Notes under the pieces: model-generated | Told to the model about the DNA's origin: nothing | Seen by the model: only the letters and a program-made list of their open reading frames with translations | Databases searched by the model: none | Translations under genes and position numbers: made by a program | From: Amphritea atlantica | Lineage (GTDB): Bacteria; Pseudomonadota; Gammaproteobacteria; Pseudomonadales; Balneatricaceae | Length of the DNA: 64,000 nucleotides | Direction: 5' to 3' | Assembly: GCF_900111095.1 (NCBI RefSeq) | Contig: NZ_FOGB01000003.1 | Coordinates: 1 to 64,000, forward strand | Shown: piece after piece, positions 8,731 through 18,213 of the stretch | How the letters are laid out: the number at the start of each line of letters is the position of its first letter | How positions within the stretch are numbered: position 1 is the stretch's first letter

Positions 8731-9408
8731 ATGCAAGAGAATGTTGTTGTACAAAATATTGAGCGCGCCGATCCCGCTATTATAGAAGCGCTCGGCAAGT
8801 GTGGCGTTGCGACGGTACATGAAGCACAGGGCCGCCGTGGCCTGCTGGCCGACCACCTGCGCCCGATTCAGATGGATGTTACTATTGCCGGTTCTGCTAT
8901 CACCATCTCCGGAGCGGCAGGCGATAACTGGATGATGCACGTTGCGATTGAGCAGTGCCAGGCGGGCGATATTATGGTGTTTGCCCCGACCTCCCCGTCT
9001 AATTTTGGTTTTTTTGGTGATCTGCTGGCGACCTCTGCACAGGCTCGTGGAGTCGTCGGCCTGATCATTGATGGCGGTGTTCGTGATACCCGTGATCTGC
9101 GTAAGATGAACTTCCCGGTCTGGTCAAAACATGTTTTCGCCCAGGGCACCATCAAAGAAACGCTAGGCTCAGTTAATATACCAATGGTCTGCGCAGATGA
9201 GATCGTCAACCCGGGCGACATTATCATCGCCGATGACGACGGTGTGGTGGTGGTTCGCCGTGAAGAAGCAGAAGAGGTTCTGGCGGAAGCACTGGCTCGG
9301 GAAGCACGGGAAGAGGAAAAGCGTGTACGTATGGCAAATGGTGAGCTGGGACTGGATATCTACAACATGCGCCCACGTCTGAAAGAGAAAGGACTGAAAT
9401 ATGTCTGA
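8731..9408 (+). CDS. ligK: 4-carboxy-4-hydroxy-2-oxoadipate aldolase (LigK/GalC type)
   Basis: The protein has 225 residues, RraA-like fold. Signature segments are [30 protein letters not shown] (Arg and Asp that bind pyruvate and metal) and [18 protein letters not shown]-terminal helical tail holds EEEKR and [15 protein letters not shown] as in this branch. The class II aldolase splits carboxy-hydroxy-oxoadipate to pyruvate and oxaloacetate, the last step of the pathway. TTAGGAG precedes the ATG. It overlaps the next gene by eight bases, so translation is probably coupled. Confidence 0.92.
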   Translation: MQENVVVQNIERADPAIIEALGKCGVATVHEAQGRRGLLADHLRPIQMDVTIAGSAITISGAAGDNWMMHVAIEQCQAGDIMVFAPTSPSNFGFFGDLLATSAQARGVVGLIIDGGVRDTRDLRKMNFPVWSKHVFAQGTIKETLGSVNIPMVCADEIVNPGDIIIADDDGVVVVRREEAEEVLAEALAREAREEEKRVRMANGELGLDIYNMRPRLKEKGLKYV

Positions 9409-10459
9409 TTCAGCACGCTGTATGTGGATGCGGGGGGGGACCTCTAAAGGGGCCTACTTCCTCGCAGAAGACCTGCCATCTGATACCACAGAGCGGGATA
9501 ACTTTCTGCTCAACATTATGGGCTCACCGGACCCGCGTCAGATAGACGGTATCGGCGGCGCTGATCCGTTGACATCAAAAGTGGCGGTGGTTAAGAAATC
9601 GCAACGCCCCGGCGTCGATGTTGATTATCTGTTTCTGCAGGTATTTGTTGACCAGGCGACCGTTACGGATGCCCAGAACTGTGGCAACATTCTCGCGGGT
9701 GTCGGCCCGTTTGCAATTGAGCGCGGCCTGGTCGATATCAGTGGGGATCAGACCTCCGTAGCCATCTATATGGAAAATACCGGTCAGATCGCCATTGAGG
9801 AGGTGCACACCCCCAACGGTAAAGTCAGCTATCGGGGTGATGCCTGTATTGATGGTGTTCCGGGAACATCCAGTGCCATCCCTGTCACCTTCCAGGACAC
9901 TGCAGGTTCAAGCTGCGGCGCCCTGCTGCCAACCGGTAATCAGGTTGACATCATCGATGGTGTCGCGGTGACCTGTATCGATAACGGTATGCCGGTCGTG
10001 GTCATGAGAGCTGAAGATCTGGGTATTAGCGGCACGGAATCCCGGGAGCTGCTGGAGCAGAATGAAGCGCTTAAATCCCGCCTCGAATCGATCCGCCTGC
10101 AGGCGGGCCCAATGATGAATCTGGGTGATGTCACCCACAAATCGGTACCTAAAATGAGCATGGTCAGCCGGGCGACTCAGGGCGGTTCAATCTCGACCCG
10201 CACCTTCATCCCCCATCGCTGCCACGCTTCGATCGGTGTACTGGGTGCAGTCAGCGTTGCGACAGCCTGCATTCTGCCGGACTCTCCGGCACATGCACTG
10301 GCGGACATACCCGAGGGCTCGACTAAAACGATGCCGGTTGAACATCCGATCGGTGAGATGACCGTGATTCTTAAAATGAATCAACAGGGCGATGCAGAAA
10401 GTGCTGCGATCTTACGAACCGCCCGTAAACTGTTTGATGGTGAAGTGTTTGCGGACTGA
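9401..10459 (+). CDS. galD: 4-oxalomesaconate tautomerase (GalD/LigU, PrpF family)
   Basis: The protein has 352 residues, PrpF family (diaminopimelate-epimerase-like fold). Near the N-terminus are [13 protein letters not shown] and [15 protein letters not shown], then [19 protein letters not shown] with the conserved Cys, and NGMPVVVM. The length and the setting between ligK and ligI point to the tautomerase that converts the enol and keto forms of 4-oxalomesaconate rather than to 2-methylaconitate isomerase. It starts eight bases inside ligK. PrpF itself partners AcnD in propionate use, but no prp genes are near. Confidence 0.88.
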   Translation: MSDSARCMWMRGGTSKGAYFLAEDLPSDTTERDNFLLNIMGSPDPRQIDGIGGADPLTSKVAVVKKSQRPGVDVDYLFLQVFVDQATVTDAQNCGNILAGVGPFAIERGLVDISGDQTSVAIYMENTGQIAIEEVHTPNGKVSYRGDACIDGVPGTSSAIPVTFQDTAGSSCGALLPTGNQVDIIDGVAVTCIDNGMPVVVMRAEDLGISGTESRELLEQNEALKSRLESIRLQAGPMMNLGDVTHKSVPKMSMVSRATQGGSISTRTFIPHRCHASIGVLGAVSVATACILPDSPAHALADIPEGSTKTMPVEHPIGEMTVILKMNQQGDAESAAILRTARKLFDGEVFAD

Positions 10460-10517
10460 TTCGCTGAATCAAAACTTTGCCTACTGAGTCTTTCCAACAT
10501 AAGAACAGGATTAAATA

Positions 10518-11390
10518 ATGGACGCTGATTACCTTCCATTCCATGACAGCCCCAGCAAGCCAGAGTTTAAAGCTCCAGCCGGGGCAGTCGATGCTCACTG
10601 TCACGTATTTGGACCCGCGGATAAATTCCCCTACCACCCAAAACGTAAATACACCCCCTGTGATGCATCTAAAGAACAACTCTTCGCCCTGCGGGACTAT
10701 CTTGGCTTTGCACGCAATGTCATCGTTCAGGCTTCCTGCCACGGTACTGATAACGCGGCCCTGATTGATGCGCTGAACACAGCCGGAGAGCTGGCACGTG
10801 GTGTAGCCGTTGTTGATCCGGCTATCACAATGGAAGAGCTGCAGGCGATGCATGAGGCCGGCGTTCGTGCGGTTCGCTTCAACTTCGTTAAGCGGCTGGT
10901 CGATACCACCCCCAAAGAGGTCTTCCTCAGTGTTGCTGAGAAGATCAAACAGCTGGACTGGCATATCGTCGTTTATTTTGAAGCGCCAGATCTGGCAGAT
11001 CTTATTCCGTTTCTGAAGCAGCTGAACACCACCATCGTCGTTGACCATATGGGCCGTCCCGATGTTGCAAACGGTGTTGACCACGAAGATTTTCAACGGT
11101 TTATCAACCTGATGGCTGAAAACACTAATATCTGGACTAAAGTCAGCTGTCCTGAGCGTCTGACTCAGCAAGCTCCTGACTACAGCGATGTCGTTCCATT
11201 TGCCCGCACCCTGGTTGAGAAGTTTCCAGACCGGGTTCTGTGGGGCACCGACTGGCCGCATCCCAACATGAAATCCCATGTGCCCGATGATGGCAAACTG
11301 GTTGACGTTATCCCACTGATTGCACCAACAGCAGAACTGCAACAGGCGCTGCTGATTGATAACCCGATGCGTCTGTACTGGGATAAATAA
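10518..11390 (+). CDS. ligI: 2-pyrone-4,6-dicarboxylate hydrolase (LigI type)
   Basis: The protein has 290 residues, amidohydrolase superfamily, cog3618 branch. It shows GAVDAHCHVFGP (HxH), LGFARNVIVQASCHGTDN, RFNFVKRLVD, IVVDHMGRPDV, and WGTDWPHPNM with the catalytic Asp, all as in LigI. The enzyme opens the pyrone ring made by LigC to give 4-oxalomesaconate. It is the last gene of the operon, 58 bases after galD, and is followed by a terminator at 11461. Confidence 0.93.
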   Translation: MDADYLPFHDSPSKPEFKAPAGAVDAHCHVFGPADKFPYHPKRKYTPCDASKEQLFALRDYLGFARNVIVQASCHGTDNAALIDALNTAGELARGVAVVDPAITMEELQAMHEAGVRAVRFNFVKRLVDTTPKEVFLSVAEKIKQLDWHIVVYFEAPDLADLIPFLKQLNTTIVVDHMGRPDVANGVDHEDFQRFINLMAENTNIWTKVSCPERLTQQAPDYSDVVPFARTLVEKFPDRVLWGTDWPHPNMKSHVPDDGKLVDVIPLIAPTAELQQALLIDNPMRLYWDK

Positions 11391-11460
11391 TCTCTTTCAG
11401 CAAAGCATCAGGGTGACCGAATCATCCATGTCCCTCACTGATGCAATTAGCATCAGTGAC

Positions 11461-11486
11461 AAAGGCCTCATTCAGAGGCCTTTTTA
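11461..11486 (+). terminator. terminator of the ligJKDI operon
   Basis: AAAGGCCTC and GAGGCCTTT form a hairpin around ATTCA and are followed by a T-run. It lies 70 bases after ligI. Confidence 0.85.
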
Positions 11487-11666
11487 TCACCTTCCCTCCC
11501 CGCAAAACTGTTTATGGTGATGGTATTTCTCACTACCCGAAAACACTGCAGGCAGCTATATCAAATTTATTCAGTAAACGGGTAAGGCAAAATCTATATC
11601 AGCAGCGGCTGAACACATGAGATGACCGGAGGCTGCCATAACGTAAGAAGCTAACAGTCTGCCGCT

Positions 11667-12842
11667 TTACTCAGCCGGTTTACGATGCGTTTCAGCAACG
11701 GCTTTGACCACAAACGCACTGCCCAGCAGCCCAAGAAAACCAATACTACAAGTGGCCACAGCTAAACCGGCCAGCTTGACCATAAAACCAATGATCAACG
11801 GCCCTGAGGTCACCCCCACATCGGCAAACAATCGCCAGATGCCGATAAAGCCTCCACGGTTTTTCTGAGGCGCCAGATCTGAGCCCATAGTCATAATAAC
11901 GCCTGCGGAAACACCATTACCCAGGCCCATCAGCGAAGCGATCAGGATGAGGCTCCACAACCCCTCGGCTAACGGCAACAGGCTGATACTCATACCCAGC
12001 AGTACAAGACTGGTGATAAAGATAGGTTTACGGCCAATACGATCACTCAGACTACCGGCCGGATAAAACAGCAGCGTGTCAATGATGGCTCCCGCTGAGA
12101 TGGCAATACCGATACTGGTTTCATCCAGCATCAGGGCCGCCCCTGTCAGAGGCAGCAGAAGCGCCCTCGAAGAGCGCACCAGCATGAGTGCAAATGAGGC
12201 AACACCCGCCGTCATAAACACCTTACGGTTATCGATAAGGGCATCACGCAGTGCAATAACGCTGTGACTGTCATGCCCCTGAGGTTTTGTATAGGAAACC
12301 CAGCGCACAACACACAACACTACCAGCAACGAGCAGATAGCAAACACTGCCAGTGTTACCTGATAGCCCTGTGCGGCAATTAGCATACCTGCCAATAACG
12401 GGCCGATAACATTACCCAGGCGAATGGTTCCGGCAGACAGCGCCATCACTCTGCCCCGCTCTTCAATAGACGAGGCGTCGGTAATAAAAGAGATACGCCC
12501 CACCAGCCAGCTACCATGTGCCAGGCCAAGTAGCAGTGCTGTTGAGATTAATACAGGCATCGTCGGAAACTGAGACATCAGCAGCAGTGCTAGGACAGAG
12601 GCAAACGCGGCACCAAGCATTACCCGTTTATCACCGAATCGCGCCAGCAGCAATCCAGCAGGCAGATCCGCCAGCATCATCCCGATACCTTTCAGGCCAA
12701 TAATCATCGCCGATTGTGCCAGCGTTCCTCCAATAGCCAGCACATAAAGTGGTAATACAACCAGCATCGCCTGCTGCACAATGGACACAATAGCAGAGGG
12801 GCAAACCACTGGCAGAAAAAACTTACGCAGTATTCTGGTCAC
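11667..12842 (-). CDS. MFS transporter
   Basis: The protein has 391 residues with about 12 hydrophobic segments. Major Facilitator landmarks are LARFGDKRVMLG between TM2 and TM3 and LSDRIGRKPIFI between TM8 and TM9. It resembles drug/H+ or metabolite exporters of the DHA1 type. It starts at a GTG with AGG upstream and is alone on the minus strand. Substrate is unknown. It lies next to the aromatic genes but has its own orientation, so a role in that pathway is not supported. Confidence 0.85.
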   Translation of the reverse strand: MTRILRKFFLPVVCPSAIVSIVQQAMLVVLPLYVLAIGGTLAQSAMIIGLKGIGMMLADLPAGLLLARFGDKRVMLGAAFASVLALLLMSQFPTMPVLISTALLLGLAHGSWLVGRISFITDASSIEERGRVMALSAGTIRLGNVIGPLLAGMLIAAQGYQVTLAVFAICSLLVVLCVVRWVSYTKPQGHDSHSVIALRDALIDNRKVFMTAGVASFALMLVRSSRALLLPLTGAALMLDETSIGIAISAGAIIDTLLFYPAGSLSDRIGRKPIFITSLVLLGMSISLLPLAEGLWSLILIASLMGLGNGVSAGVIMTMGSDLAPQKNRGGFIGIWRLFADVGVTSGPLIIGFMVKLAGLAVATCSIGFLGLLGSAFVVKAVAETHRKPAE

Positions 12843-13128
12843 AATAAACCTGTCTTAAAGAGATTGAAGCGGTGAATGACAAAAGCGGAACTGAGTGACA
12901 ATTATAGTGAGCTAATCAGGGGGAGACGAATCATTCTATGTCGATAGCAATAGAATAATTCGAATAGCTATCGTCCAGCCCTCTTCAACCCCACCACTAT
13001 TGACTGGTTGACCGACCCACTTAAAATAATGAATTTTTCTAATCTTTCATTCAAATAATACTCGTTTGTATGGTGTCATACCAAAGTCTAAAATAGCCTC
13101 TATCTTAAACATTTAAAGGAATATGACC

Positions 13129-13311
13129 ATGAGCAAGTACATATATACCGATCAATCTGCTGATTATGACCTGAATAAAATTGTTGCAGAAGCTGAGCGC
13201 ATGCGTGCAGAATATCTGCTTGAAATGGTTTCTTATATCGCTAAAAAAGTGACCAACCTGTTTTCTGCTGAACTGCCTGAATTCATTCCAGGACCACTGG
13301 CTCACCGCTAA
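13129..13311 (+). CDS. small conserved protein of unknown function (60 aa)
   Basis: The protein has 60 residues: a short N-terminal MSKYIYTDQ, an amphipathic helix with AEAERMRAEYLLEM, then KKVTNLFSAELPEF. The second ATG is preferred over the one six bases earlier because AAAGGA is eight bases upstream of it. The RMRAEY helix resembles small RSP_7527/YjiS-like proteins of proteobacteria, but I cannot name a function. A hairpin with ACTGGCTC arms (13296-13321) overlaps the stop codon. Confidence 0.65.
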   Translation: MSKYIYTDQSADYDLNKIVAEAERMRAEYLLEMVSYIAKKVTNLFSAELPEFIPGPLAHR

Positions 13312-13329
13312 GAGAGCCAGTCGTCTTCA

Positions 13330-13710
13330 TCACTCAGCTGATAAACGCTCCACAATAATTTTCAACTGTTCATCCGGCGCTATCGCCACATCCAGCGTGA
13401 TATACGCTATGCCCTTTTTCTGCAGTTCTGAGACACAGTCACTGGCTGGCTGCCACCCCTTTCCAGTCAATTTAATAACAGCATCAGCCCTGTTTTTCTC
13501 TGCCAGCGCCAGCAACTCACTGGGATAGTGAATTTTTGCGCCGTTCATCAGGTTGAGGTGATTCCACGGTTCTTCATCGATAAAAGCCAATAGGGAAAAC
13601 CCACCACGTTCAAGCAGGATGGTTGACAGATGATGGCTATGGTAGCCAGTATCGATCATGATCAGTTTTTTCAAGCTCTGTTTTTTCAGTCGACGGAACC
13701 AGCCTGACAC
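13330..13710 (-). CDS. hypothetical protein with Rossmann-like CoA-binding-type fold
   Basis: The protein has 126 residues. It contains KKLIMIDTGYHSHHLSTILLE, then LLAFIDEEPWNHLNLMNGAKIHYPSELL and ADAVIKLTG. The pattern (strand, glycine turn, LLAFIDEEPW, then a -YPSEL- segment) resembles the N-terminal nucleotide-binding domain of CapD/PglD-type proteins. There is no catalytic domain, so it may be a binding or regulatory protein. It lies just downstream of the GlcG-like gene on the same strand (14-base gap), suggesting co-transcription. Confidence 0.6.
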   Translation of the reverse strand: MSGWFRRLKKQSLKKLIMIDTGYHSHHLSTILLERGGFSLLAFIDEEPWNHLNLMNGAKIHYPSELLALAEKNRADAVIKLTGKGWQPASDCVSELQKKGIAYITLDVAIAPDEQLKIIVERLSAE

Positions 13711-13724
13711 AGTGGAACTCCGCC

Positions 13725-14153
13725 TCAGATCAGCCCATTAAGCGCTTCTATCCCTGCTTCAGCGCACTGCAGATCTTCTGGTACTTTGCCGCCGGCAACG
13801 CCCACAGCCCCCACCACACTGCCATCCACCAGCACCGGCAAACCACCGCCGAACAGTGCCACTTTTGGGTGTTGTGCTAAACCATTCGCAACAATGGGTC
13901 TGCCCTCCAGCAGTTCCGCCCACTTCTCAGTTGGCGATCTGAAATTTGCAGCGGTGTATGCCTTTTTCTCAGCGAAATCCATCGCCGGTAATGGCGCTCC
14001 TGGCTCACGCAGTGACACCAGACGATTACCGGCACTATCAACCACCACCACATTTACCTTGATCCCCAACTGATTACCGTGATTAATCGCAGCCCGGGCG
14101 ATCACCAGAGCGGCATCCAGTGTCAGTGATGCCTGCAGATAGGTTTTACTCAT
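13725..14153 (-). CDS. GlcG/HbpS-type heme-binding family protein
   Basis: The protein has 142 residues and shows the GlcG/HbpS (DUF336) pattern: VVVDSAGNRLVSLREPGAP, FAEKKAYTAANFRSPT, FGGGLPVLVDGSVVGAVGVAGG and a C-terminal CAEAGI. Two ATGs are adjacent; GGA lies five bases from the second, which I take. Members bind heme or cobalamin or accompany diol and glycolate metabolism. No such genes are next to it. Confidence 0.82.
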   Translation of the reverse strand: MSKTYLQASLTLDAALVIARAAINHGNQLGIKVNVVVVDSAGNRLVSLREPGAPLPAMDFAEKKAYTAANFRSPTEKWAELLEGRPIVANGLAQHPKVALFGGGLPVLVDGSVVGAVGVAGGKVPEDLQCAEAGIEALNGLI

Positions 14154-14340
14154 CATATTCCTGCTATTTCGTTATTTTCGTGTTTCGGGAAACTATAGTG
14201 TATCGATTGTATAGCATCTCAGATTGCACACGTTAACACCCATCTGTTTTCTTTGAGCACTATTCAGTTTTTCGATAACAATTGCTTCTGTAAAATGCTT
14301 TACTCTATTATCTGCAACGACCAGAAACACAGGAATAAAG

Positions 14341-14685
14341 ATGACCCAGGTAACGACAGAGATCACCGCCTATCATGCACACGTCTACTTCGATGCCAAC
14401 AGTCTTAACCAGGCGGTTGAGCTGTGCGAAAAGGCCCACGATACACTGGGGGTCGCGATGGGCAGAGTACACCAGAAACTGGTAGGCCCGCACCCTGAAT
14501 GGAGCTGCCAACTCTCCTTCAGTGCGCCAGACATCGGCAAGGTTCTGCCGTGGCTAATCCTTAATCGTAAAGGACTGACTGTCTTTATCCATCCGGTTAC
14601 CGGCAACGACCTTGACGACCATACCAAATATATTATGTGGCTCGGCGACAGTAAGCCCCTCAACATCGAACAGTTCCTGCAATAA
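14341..14685 (+). CDS. DOPA 4,5-dioxygenase family protein
   Basis: The protein has 114 residues. It has the family signature AYHAHVYFDANSL with metal-binding histidines, GRVHQKLVGPHPEWSCQLSF, and LTVFIHPVTGNDLDDH. These small vicinal-oxygen-chelate-like enzymes cleave catechol rings such as DOPA. A role in aromatic breakdown fits the window, but it is not beside the lig genes. AGGA lies ahead of the ATG. Confidence 0.85.
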   Translation: MTQVTTEITAYHAHVYFDANSLNQAVELCEKAHDTLGVAMGRVHQKLVGPHPEWSCQLSFSAPDIGKVLPWLILNRKGLTVFIHPVTGNDLDDHTKYIMWLGDSKPLNIEQFLQ

Positions 14686-14751
14686 CTTATTTCACCGGAA
14701 CTGCAGATTTGTACTAGGCTGACCATACAGGGTTTAATTGTTAAATAAGCG

Positions 14752-15237
14752 ATGAAAACGATAACAGCCGAGGACATCCATACCCGCCTGCCCCAGGAAA
14801 AAATACGTCAGGGGTCTCTGTTTGGAGCGCTCACCGATGACTGTATTAACTTTATCCTCGAGCAGGGGCGGATACTTGAACTTGCCAGCGGAGAGAAGGT
14901 ATTTAACGCCGGCGATAGCGGCAATGCTTTCTATGTCGTTCTGGAAGGCAGCCTCAGCTTTGTCAAACTCCACGATGGCAAGCGTTATAACACCCGCGAT
15001 ATCGGTTTTGGTGAAGAGGTTGGCTTCGTTGCTATGATCGCCCTGCACAACCATGCAGGCTATGCCGTTGCCAACTGTGACAGCCGGGTGCTGGAGATCA
15101 GTTCTGATCTGTTTGCCCGGGTTCATGAAAACTATCCCTTTGACTTTGGCATTATCACCCTGAATCTGGCTCGCGATATGGCCAGAAATATCCGCAAACT
15201 CAGCAATGCGCTGGTCGAAAACGCGATCAAATACTGA
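14752..15237 (+). CDS. cyclic-nucleotide-binding-domain protein without HTH
   Basis: The protein has 161 residues. Residues about 25-140 form a CRP/FNR-type sensor domain (GRILELASGEKVFNAGDSGNAFYVV is the beta-roll start, then LEGSLSFVK, GFGEEVGFVAMI). There is no DNA-binding domain after it, only a short helix RNIRKLSNALVENAIKY. The phosphate-binding Arg motif of true cAMP sites is not obvious, so ligand binding is uncertain. It may act through protein contacts. Confidence 0.8.
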   Translation: MKTITAEDIHTRLPQEKIRQGSLFGALTDDCINFILEQGRILELASGEKVFNAGDSGNAFYVVLEGSLSFVKLHDGKRYNTRDIGFGEEVGFVAMIALHNHAGYAVANCDSRVLEISSDLFARVHENYPFDFGIITLNLARDMARNIRKLSNALVENAIKY

Positions 15238-15403
15238 GCGCCATAGAAAAGCCCCTGCAAACAGGAGCTAAAGAATCGGTTGAAGAGCATGGGATAAAGC
15301 CCGATAGCGGTAAACAGAAGCGCTTAACCCTTCCTCAATCGCAGCAATTCCAATTAAATTAAAATCTTACAAAACAAACATAACTATATAATTTAAAAGA
15401 GAA

Positions 15404-16456
15404 TTATAAATTAAGTTCGCTATCTTCCGGCATACGCTGCGCTTCAATCTCTTCGGTAATCCGTTCTACCTGTTTTTCCGCTTCCAGACTGCTCGATTCA
15501 AAGCGGGCAAGGTGATACAGGGCATCCCCTTCATTAACGACCGGAATATTGTTCTGTCCGATAATAATACCGGAATTAGGTGCGACCACCTCCTCTTCAT
15601 GAGCCCCGAAAGGCGATGCAACCACCCCCATGATCTGTCCCTTGCTAACCCGTTGACCAACCGAAACCACTGACCTGAAAACACCATCGGAATTGGCCCG
15701 AATCCAGGCTGAAGAGTGGGCAACCACAGGTGCAAGCACTTTTTTAGATTTCTTCAACGGTGGCAACATTTTCAGGTAGCGGACAACGTTTAACACACCG
15801 CGGATCCCTCCCCGGATCGCCCGGTCATCAAACCTCAGTGCTTCCCCCGCCTCATAAAGTATCAAAGCGATATCTGCTTCATCAGCACACTGGCGCAGCG
15901 AACCATCCCGTAACTTTGAATCAATGATCACCGGTGCACCAAATGCATCCGCCATCTCTTTTGCCACCGGGTTGTCCAGATTTGCCCTGATCTGCGGCAT
16001 ATTGCTGCGGTGAATCGCCCCGGTATGCAGATCCAGCACATGGGTACAGTGACTCAGAACCTGCGTCCTGAAGATGTAGGCAATCCGACTGGCAAGTGAG
16101 CCCTTCTCACTGCCGGGAAAACAGCGATTAAGATCGCGCCTGTCCGGCAGATAACGGCTTTGATGGATAAAACCAAAAATATTAACCACCGGCACAATAA
16201 TCAGCGTCCCGGCAATGCGGTGCAAAGATTTATACTTCAAGAGCTGACGACAGATCTCTACACCATTGAGCTCATCACCATGAATTGCAGCACATACCAT
16301 TAGTGTTGGCCCGGCGCGGCGCCCATGAATCACCTCGATATCCAGATCCAGATGGGTATTGGTATACAGACGAGCCAGATCGACATGAATCGTTCGCCGC
16401 TCGCCCGGCTTTACAATACAACCGGCAATCTCAAGCGGTTGATTCAGTTGCGCCAT
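15404..16456 (-). CDS. succinylglutamate desuccinylase/aspartoacylase family protein (RimK-linked)
   Basis: The protein has 350 residues of the M14 zinc-carboxypeptidase-like AstE/AspA family. The zinc motif is CAAIHGDELNGVE, later HVLDLHTG, with RRDLNRCFPG for substrate binding. A C-terminal beta-barrel (residues about 250-320) has SDGVFRSVVSVGQRVSKG and VVAPNSGIIIGQ, as in the deacylase branch found next to rimK. It probably hydrolyses an amide bond of an N-acylated or glutamylated substrate. It is six bases downstream of rimK in a three-gene operon. Confidence 0.85.
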   Translation of the reverse strand: MAQLNQPLEIAGCIVKPGERRTIHVDLARLYTNTHLDLDIEVIHGRRAGPTLMVCAAIHGDELNGVEICRQLLKYKSLHRIAGTLIIVPVVNIFGFIHQSRYLPDRRDLNRCFPGSEKGSLASRIAYIFRTQVLSHCTHVLDLHTGAIHRSNMPQIRANLDNPVAKEMADAFGAPVIIDSKLRDGSLRQCADEADIALILYEAGEALRFDDRAIRGGIRGVLNVVRYLKMLPPLKKSKKVLAPVVAHSSAWIRANSDGVFRSVVSVGQRVSKGQIMGVVASPFGAHEEEVVAPNSGIIIGQNNIPVVNEGDALYHLARFESSSLEAEKQVERITEEIEAQRMPEDSELNL

Positions 16457-16462
16457 AAAGTA

Positions 16463-17380
16463 TTATCCTTTGCCCCGTGTGCGTGTGCGGGTCGCTTTTT
16501 TCTTTTCTGCAACACTTTTCTCAATAAAGGTGATTATGCTGTGAGCCACATCCTTGCCGGTAGCCCGCTCCACACCCTCCAGGCCTGGACTGGAGTTTAC
16601 CTCCATCACCAGCGGCCCCCGCTCAGAGCGCAACAGATCGACACCAGCAACATTTAATCCCATGGTTTTAGCCGCCAAAACAGCTGTCGCACGCTCCTGG
16701 GGAGTGATTCTGACCAGTGAAGCCGATCCGCCACGATGCAGGTTAGAGCGAAACTCACCCTCTTTGCCCTGACGCTTCATTGCCGCCACCACTTTATCGC
16801 CGATAACCAGACAACGGATATCCGCACCGCCAGCCTCTTTGATAAACTCCTGAACCATAATATTGGTTTTCAGCCCCATAAAAGCCTCCAGCACACTCTC
16901 GGCAGCCTTTCTGGTTTCGGCCAGGACCACACCGATCCCCTGAGTACCCTCCAGTAGTTTGAGCACCACAGGGGCACCACCCACCATATCCAGAAGATCG
17001 GGAATATCACTTGGTTTACTGGCAAACCCGGTAACCGGTAAGCCAACTTTCTTGCGCGATAACAACTGCATTGAGCGCAGCTTATCCCGGGAGCGGCTGA
17101 TCGCTACAGACTCGTTCAGCGGGTATACCCCCATCATTTCCAGCTGACGTAGCACAGCGGTACCATAAAAGGTTACCGATGCACCAATCCGGGGAATAAC
17201 CGCATCGAAGCTGCCCAGATCCTCACCTTTGTAGTGAATACTCGGTTCTTCAGAGTTAATGTTCATATAGCAACGCAATACATCCAGTACCCGGACTTCA
17301 TGACCGGCAGCCTCTGCTGCCTCAATCAAACGACGCGTAGAATACAGAGACGGATTGCGCGATAAAATGGCTATCTTCAT
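16463..17380 (-). CDS. rimK: RimK, ATP-grasp ribosomal protein S6 glutamate ligase type
   Basis: The protein has 305 residues of the ATP-grasp fold. It begins [18 protein letters not shown] and contains [65 protein letters not shown] and the metal-binding [14 protein letters not shown]. All match RimK, which adds glutamates to the C-terminus of ribosomal protein S6. A basic tail ([13 protein letters not shown]) ends it. It lies between the desuccinylase-like and RimB-like genes. Confidence 0.92.
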   Translation of the reverse strand: MKIAILSRNPSLYSTRRLIEAAEAAGHEVRVLDVLRCYMNINSEEPSIHYKGEDLGSFDAVIPRIGASVTFYGTAVLRQLEMMGVYPLNESVAISRSRDKLRSMQLLSRKKVGLPVTGFASKPSDIPDLLDMVGGAPVVLKLLEGTQGIGVVLAETRKAAESVLEAFMGLKTNIMVQEFIKEAGGADIRCLVIGDKVVAAMKRQGKEGEFRSNLHRGGSASLVRITPQERATAVLAAKTMGLNVAGVDLLRSERGPLVMEVNSSPGLEGVERATGKDVAHSIITFIEKSVAEKKKATRTRTRGKG

Positions 17381-17389
17381 TATAAAACC

Positions 17390-17845
17390 TTACTGTTCAG
17401 GCGGATGAATGCCTTGTGAAATTAAATATGCGCCTTCAGGATCTATCAGGAAGCGGCCGTTCATCGCCGTTCTGCCCAGTAACATTCTGAATCGCATTGT
17501 GTCTCTGTTAGTCAGTGTCAGCTCTATAGGGTATTGCTGATCACCAATTACAATATCAGTCAGTATGACATAGCGCTGACTCTGATGCCCCCCCGAGTCG
17601 GTGACCGTGCGTATATCCTGCACTGGAGCCTCACAGCGAATAACCGTATCGGGATCGTACTGATTTGGATGCACATCAAAGCTCACCCAATCCTGGCCCT
17701 CTTTCTGAAACGGCTCAAGCCTGAACGTATGTAGCGCAGAGGTGCGGGCGCCAGAGTCTACCTTGACCTTGATCTGATCAATGCCAAGCCCCGGCAAAGA
17801 CACCCACTCACGCCACCCGATAACCGGTTTATTCTCGCTATTCAA
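17390..17845 (-). CDS. RimB-type retropepsin-like ATP-dependent zinc protease family protein
   Basis: The protein has 151 residues from the chosen start. It shows VIGWREWVSLPGLG, KVDSGARTSALHT (the pepsin-like DSGA motif) and MLLGRTAMNGRF. The family (DUF785/RimB) sits with rimK in many gammaproteobacteria and controls RimK activity in Pseudomonas. I prefer the TTG at 17845, which has AAGGAG eight bases ahead; the GTG seven codons earlier (17866) lacks a ribosome site. First gene of the operon, nine bases ahead of rimK. Confidence 0.85.
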   Translation of the reverse strand: MNSENKPVIGWREWVSLPGLGIDQIKVKVDSGARTSALHTFRLEPFQKEGQDWVSFDVHPNQYDPDTVIRCEAPVQDIRTVTDSGGHQSQRYVILTDIVIGDQQYPIELTLTNRDTMRFRMLLGRTAMNGRFLIDPEGAYLISQGIHPPEQ

Positions 17846-18213
17846 GATCGCATCTCCTTCACTCACCAGTCAGTTGAGCATAATCAGAGGTCTTAAAATC
17901 AGATCATCCGGTTACGTTAATCCACCAGAACCTGGCGCCAGCACGTTAACCGATGACGATATACACCATTATTCAGCAAACAGATAGTCCACTGATGAAA
18001 GTTATGAATAAACAGTGACTTTCCTGCCCCTTTATAAAACTTTATCTTCCTGGGCGGGTCAACCCATTACTTGTGAAGGCTTTATGCCGCTCTGATAAAT
18101 ACCTCAGGCGGATACGCGCACAGACTGTGCAATTGCAGTATGAATACCTGCGCTACCCGGTATAATCAAAACCTGTGTTTTTTACCCGCGCCAAAATACG
18201 GACGACGATTTTA
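17846..18213. other. divergent promoter region between the rimB-like gene and tamA
   Basis: TATAAT at 18161-18166 is a good -10 box for tamA. No good -35 is visible at standard spacing. A transcript starting about 18173 would leave out the GTG at 18175 and favour the ATG at 18214. Nothing else is clear. Confidence 0.4.

Noticed and set aside
9401-10459. 2-methylaconitate isomerase PrpF working with a nearby aconitase
   Set aside because: The gene is inside the ligJ-ligK-ligI operon and no prp genes are present; the tautomerase GalD fits better.
10371-11342. 323-codon minus-strand frame opposite ligI
   Set aside because: It is antisense to a clear LigI protein with conserved motifs; composition is that of a shadow frame.
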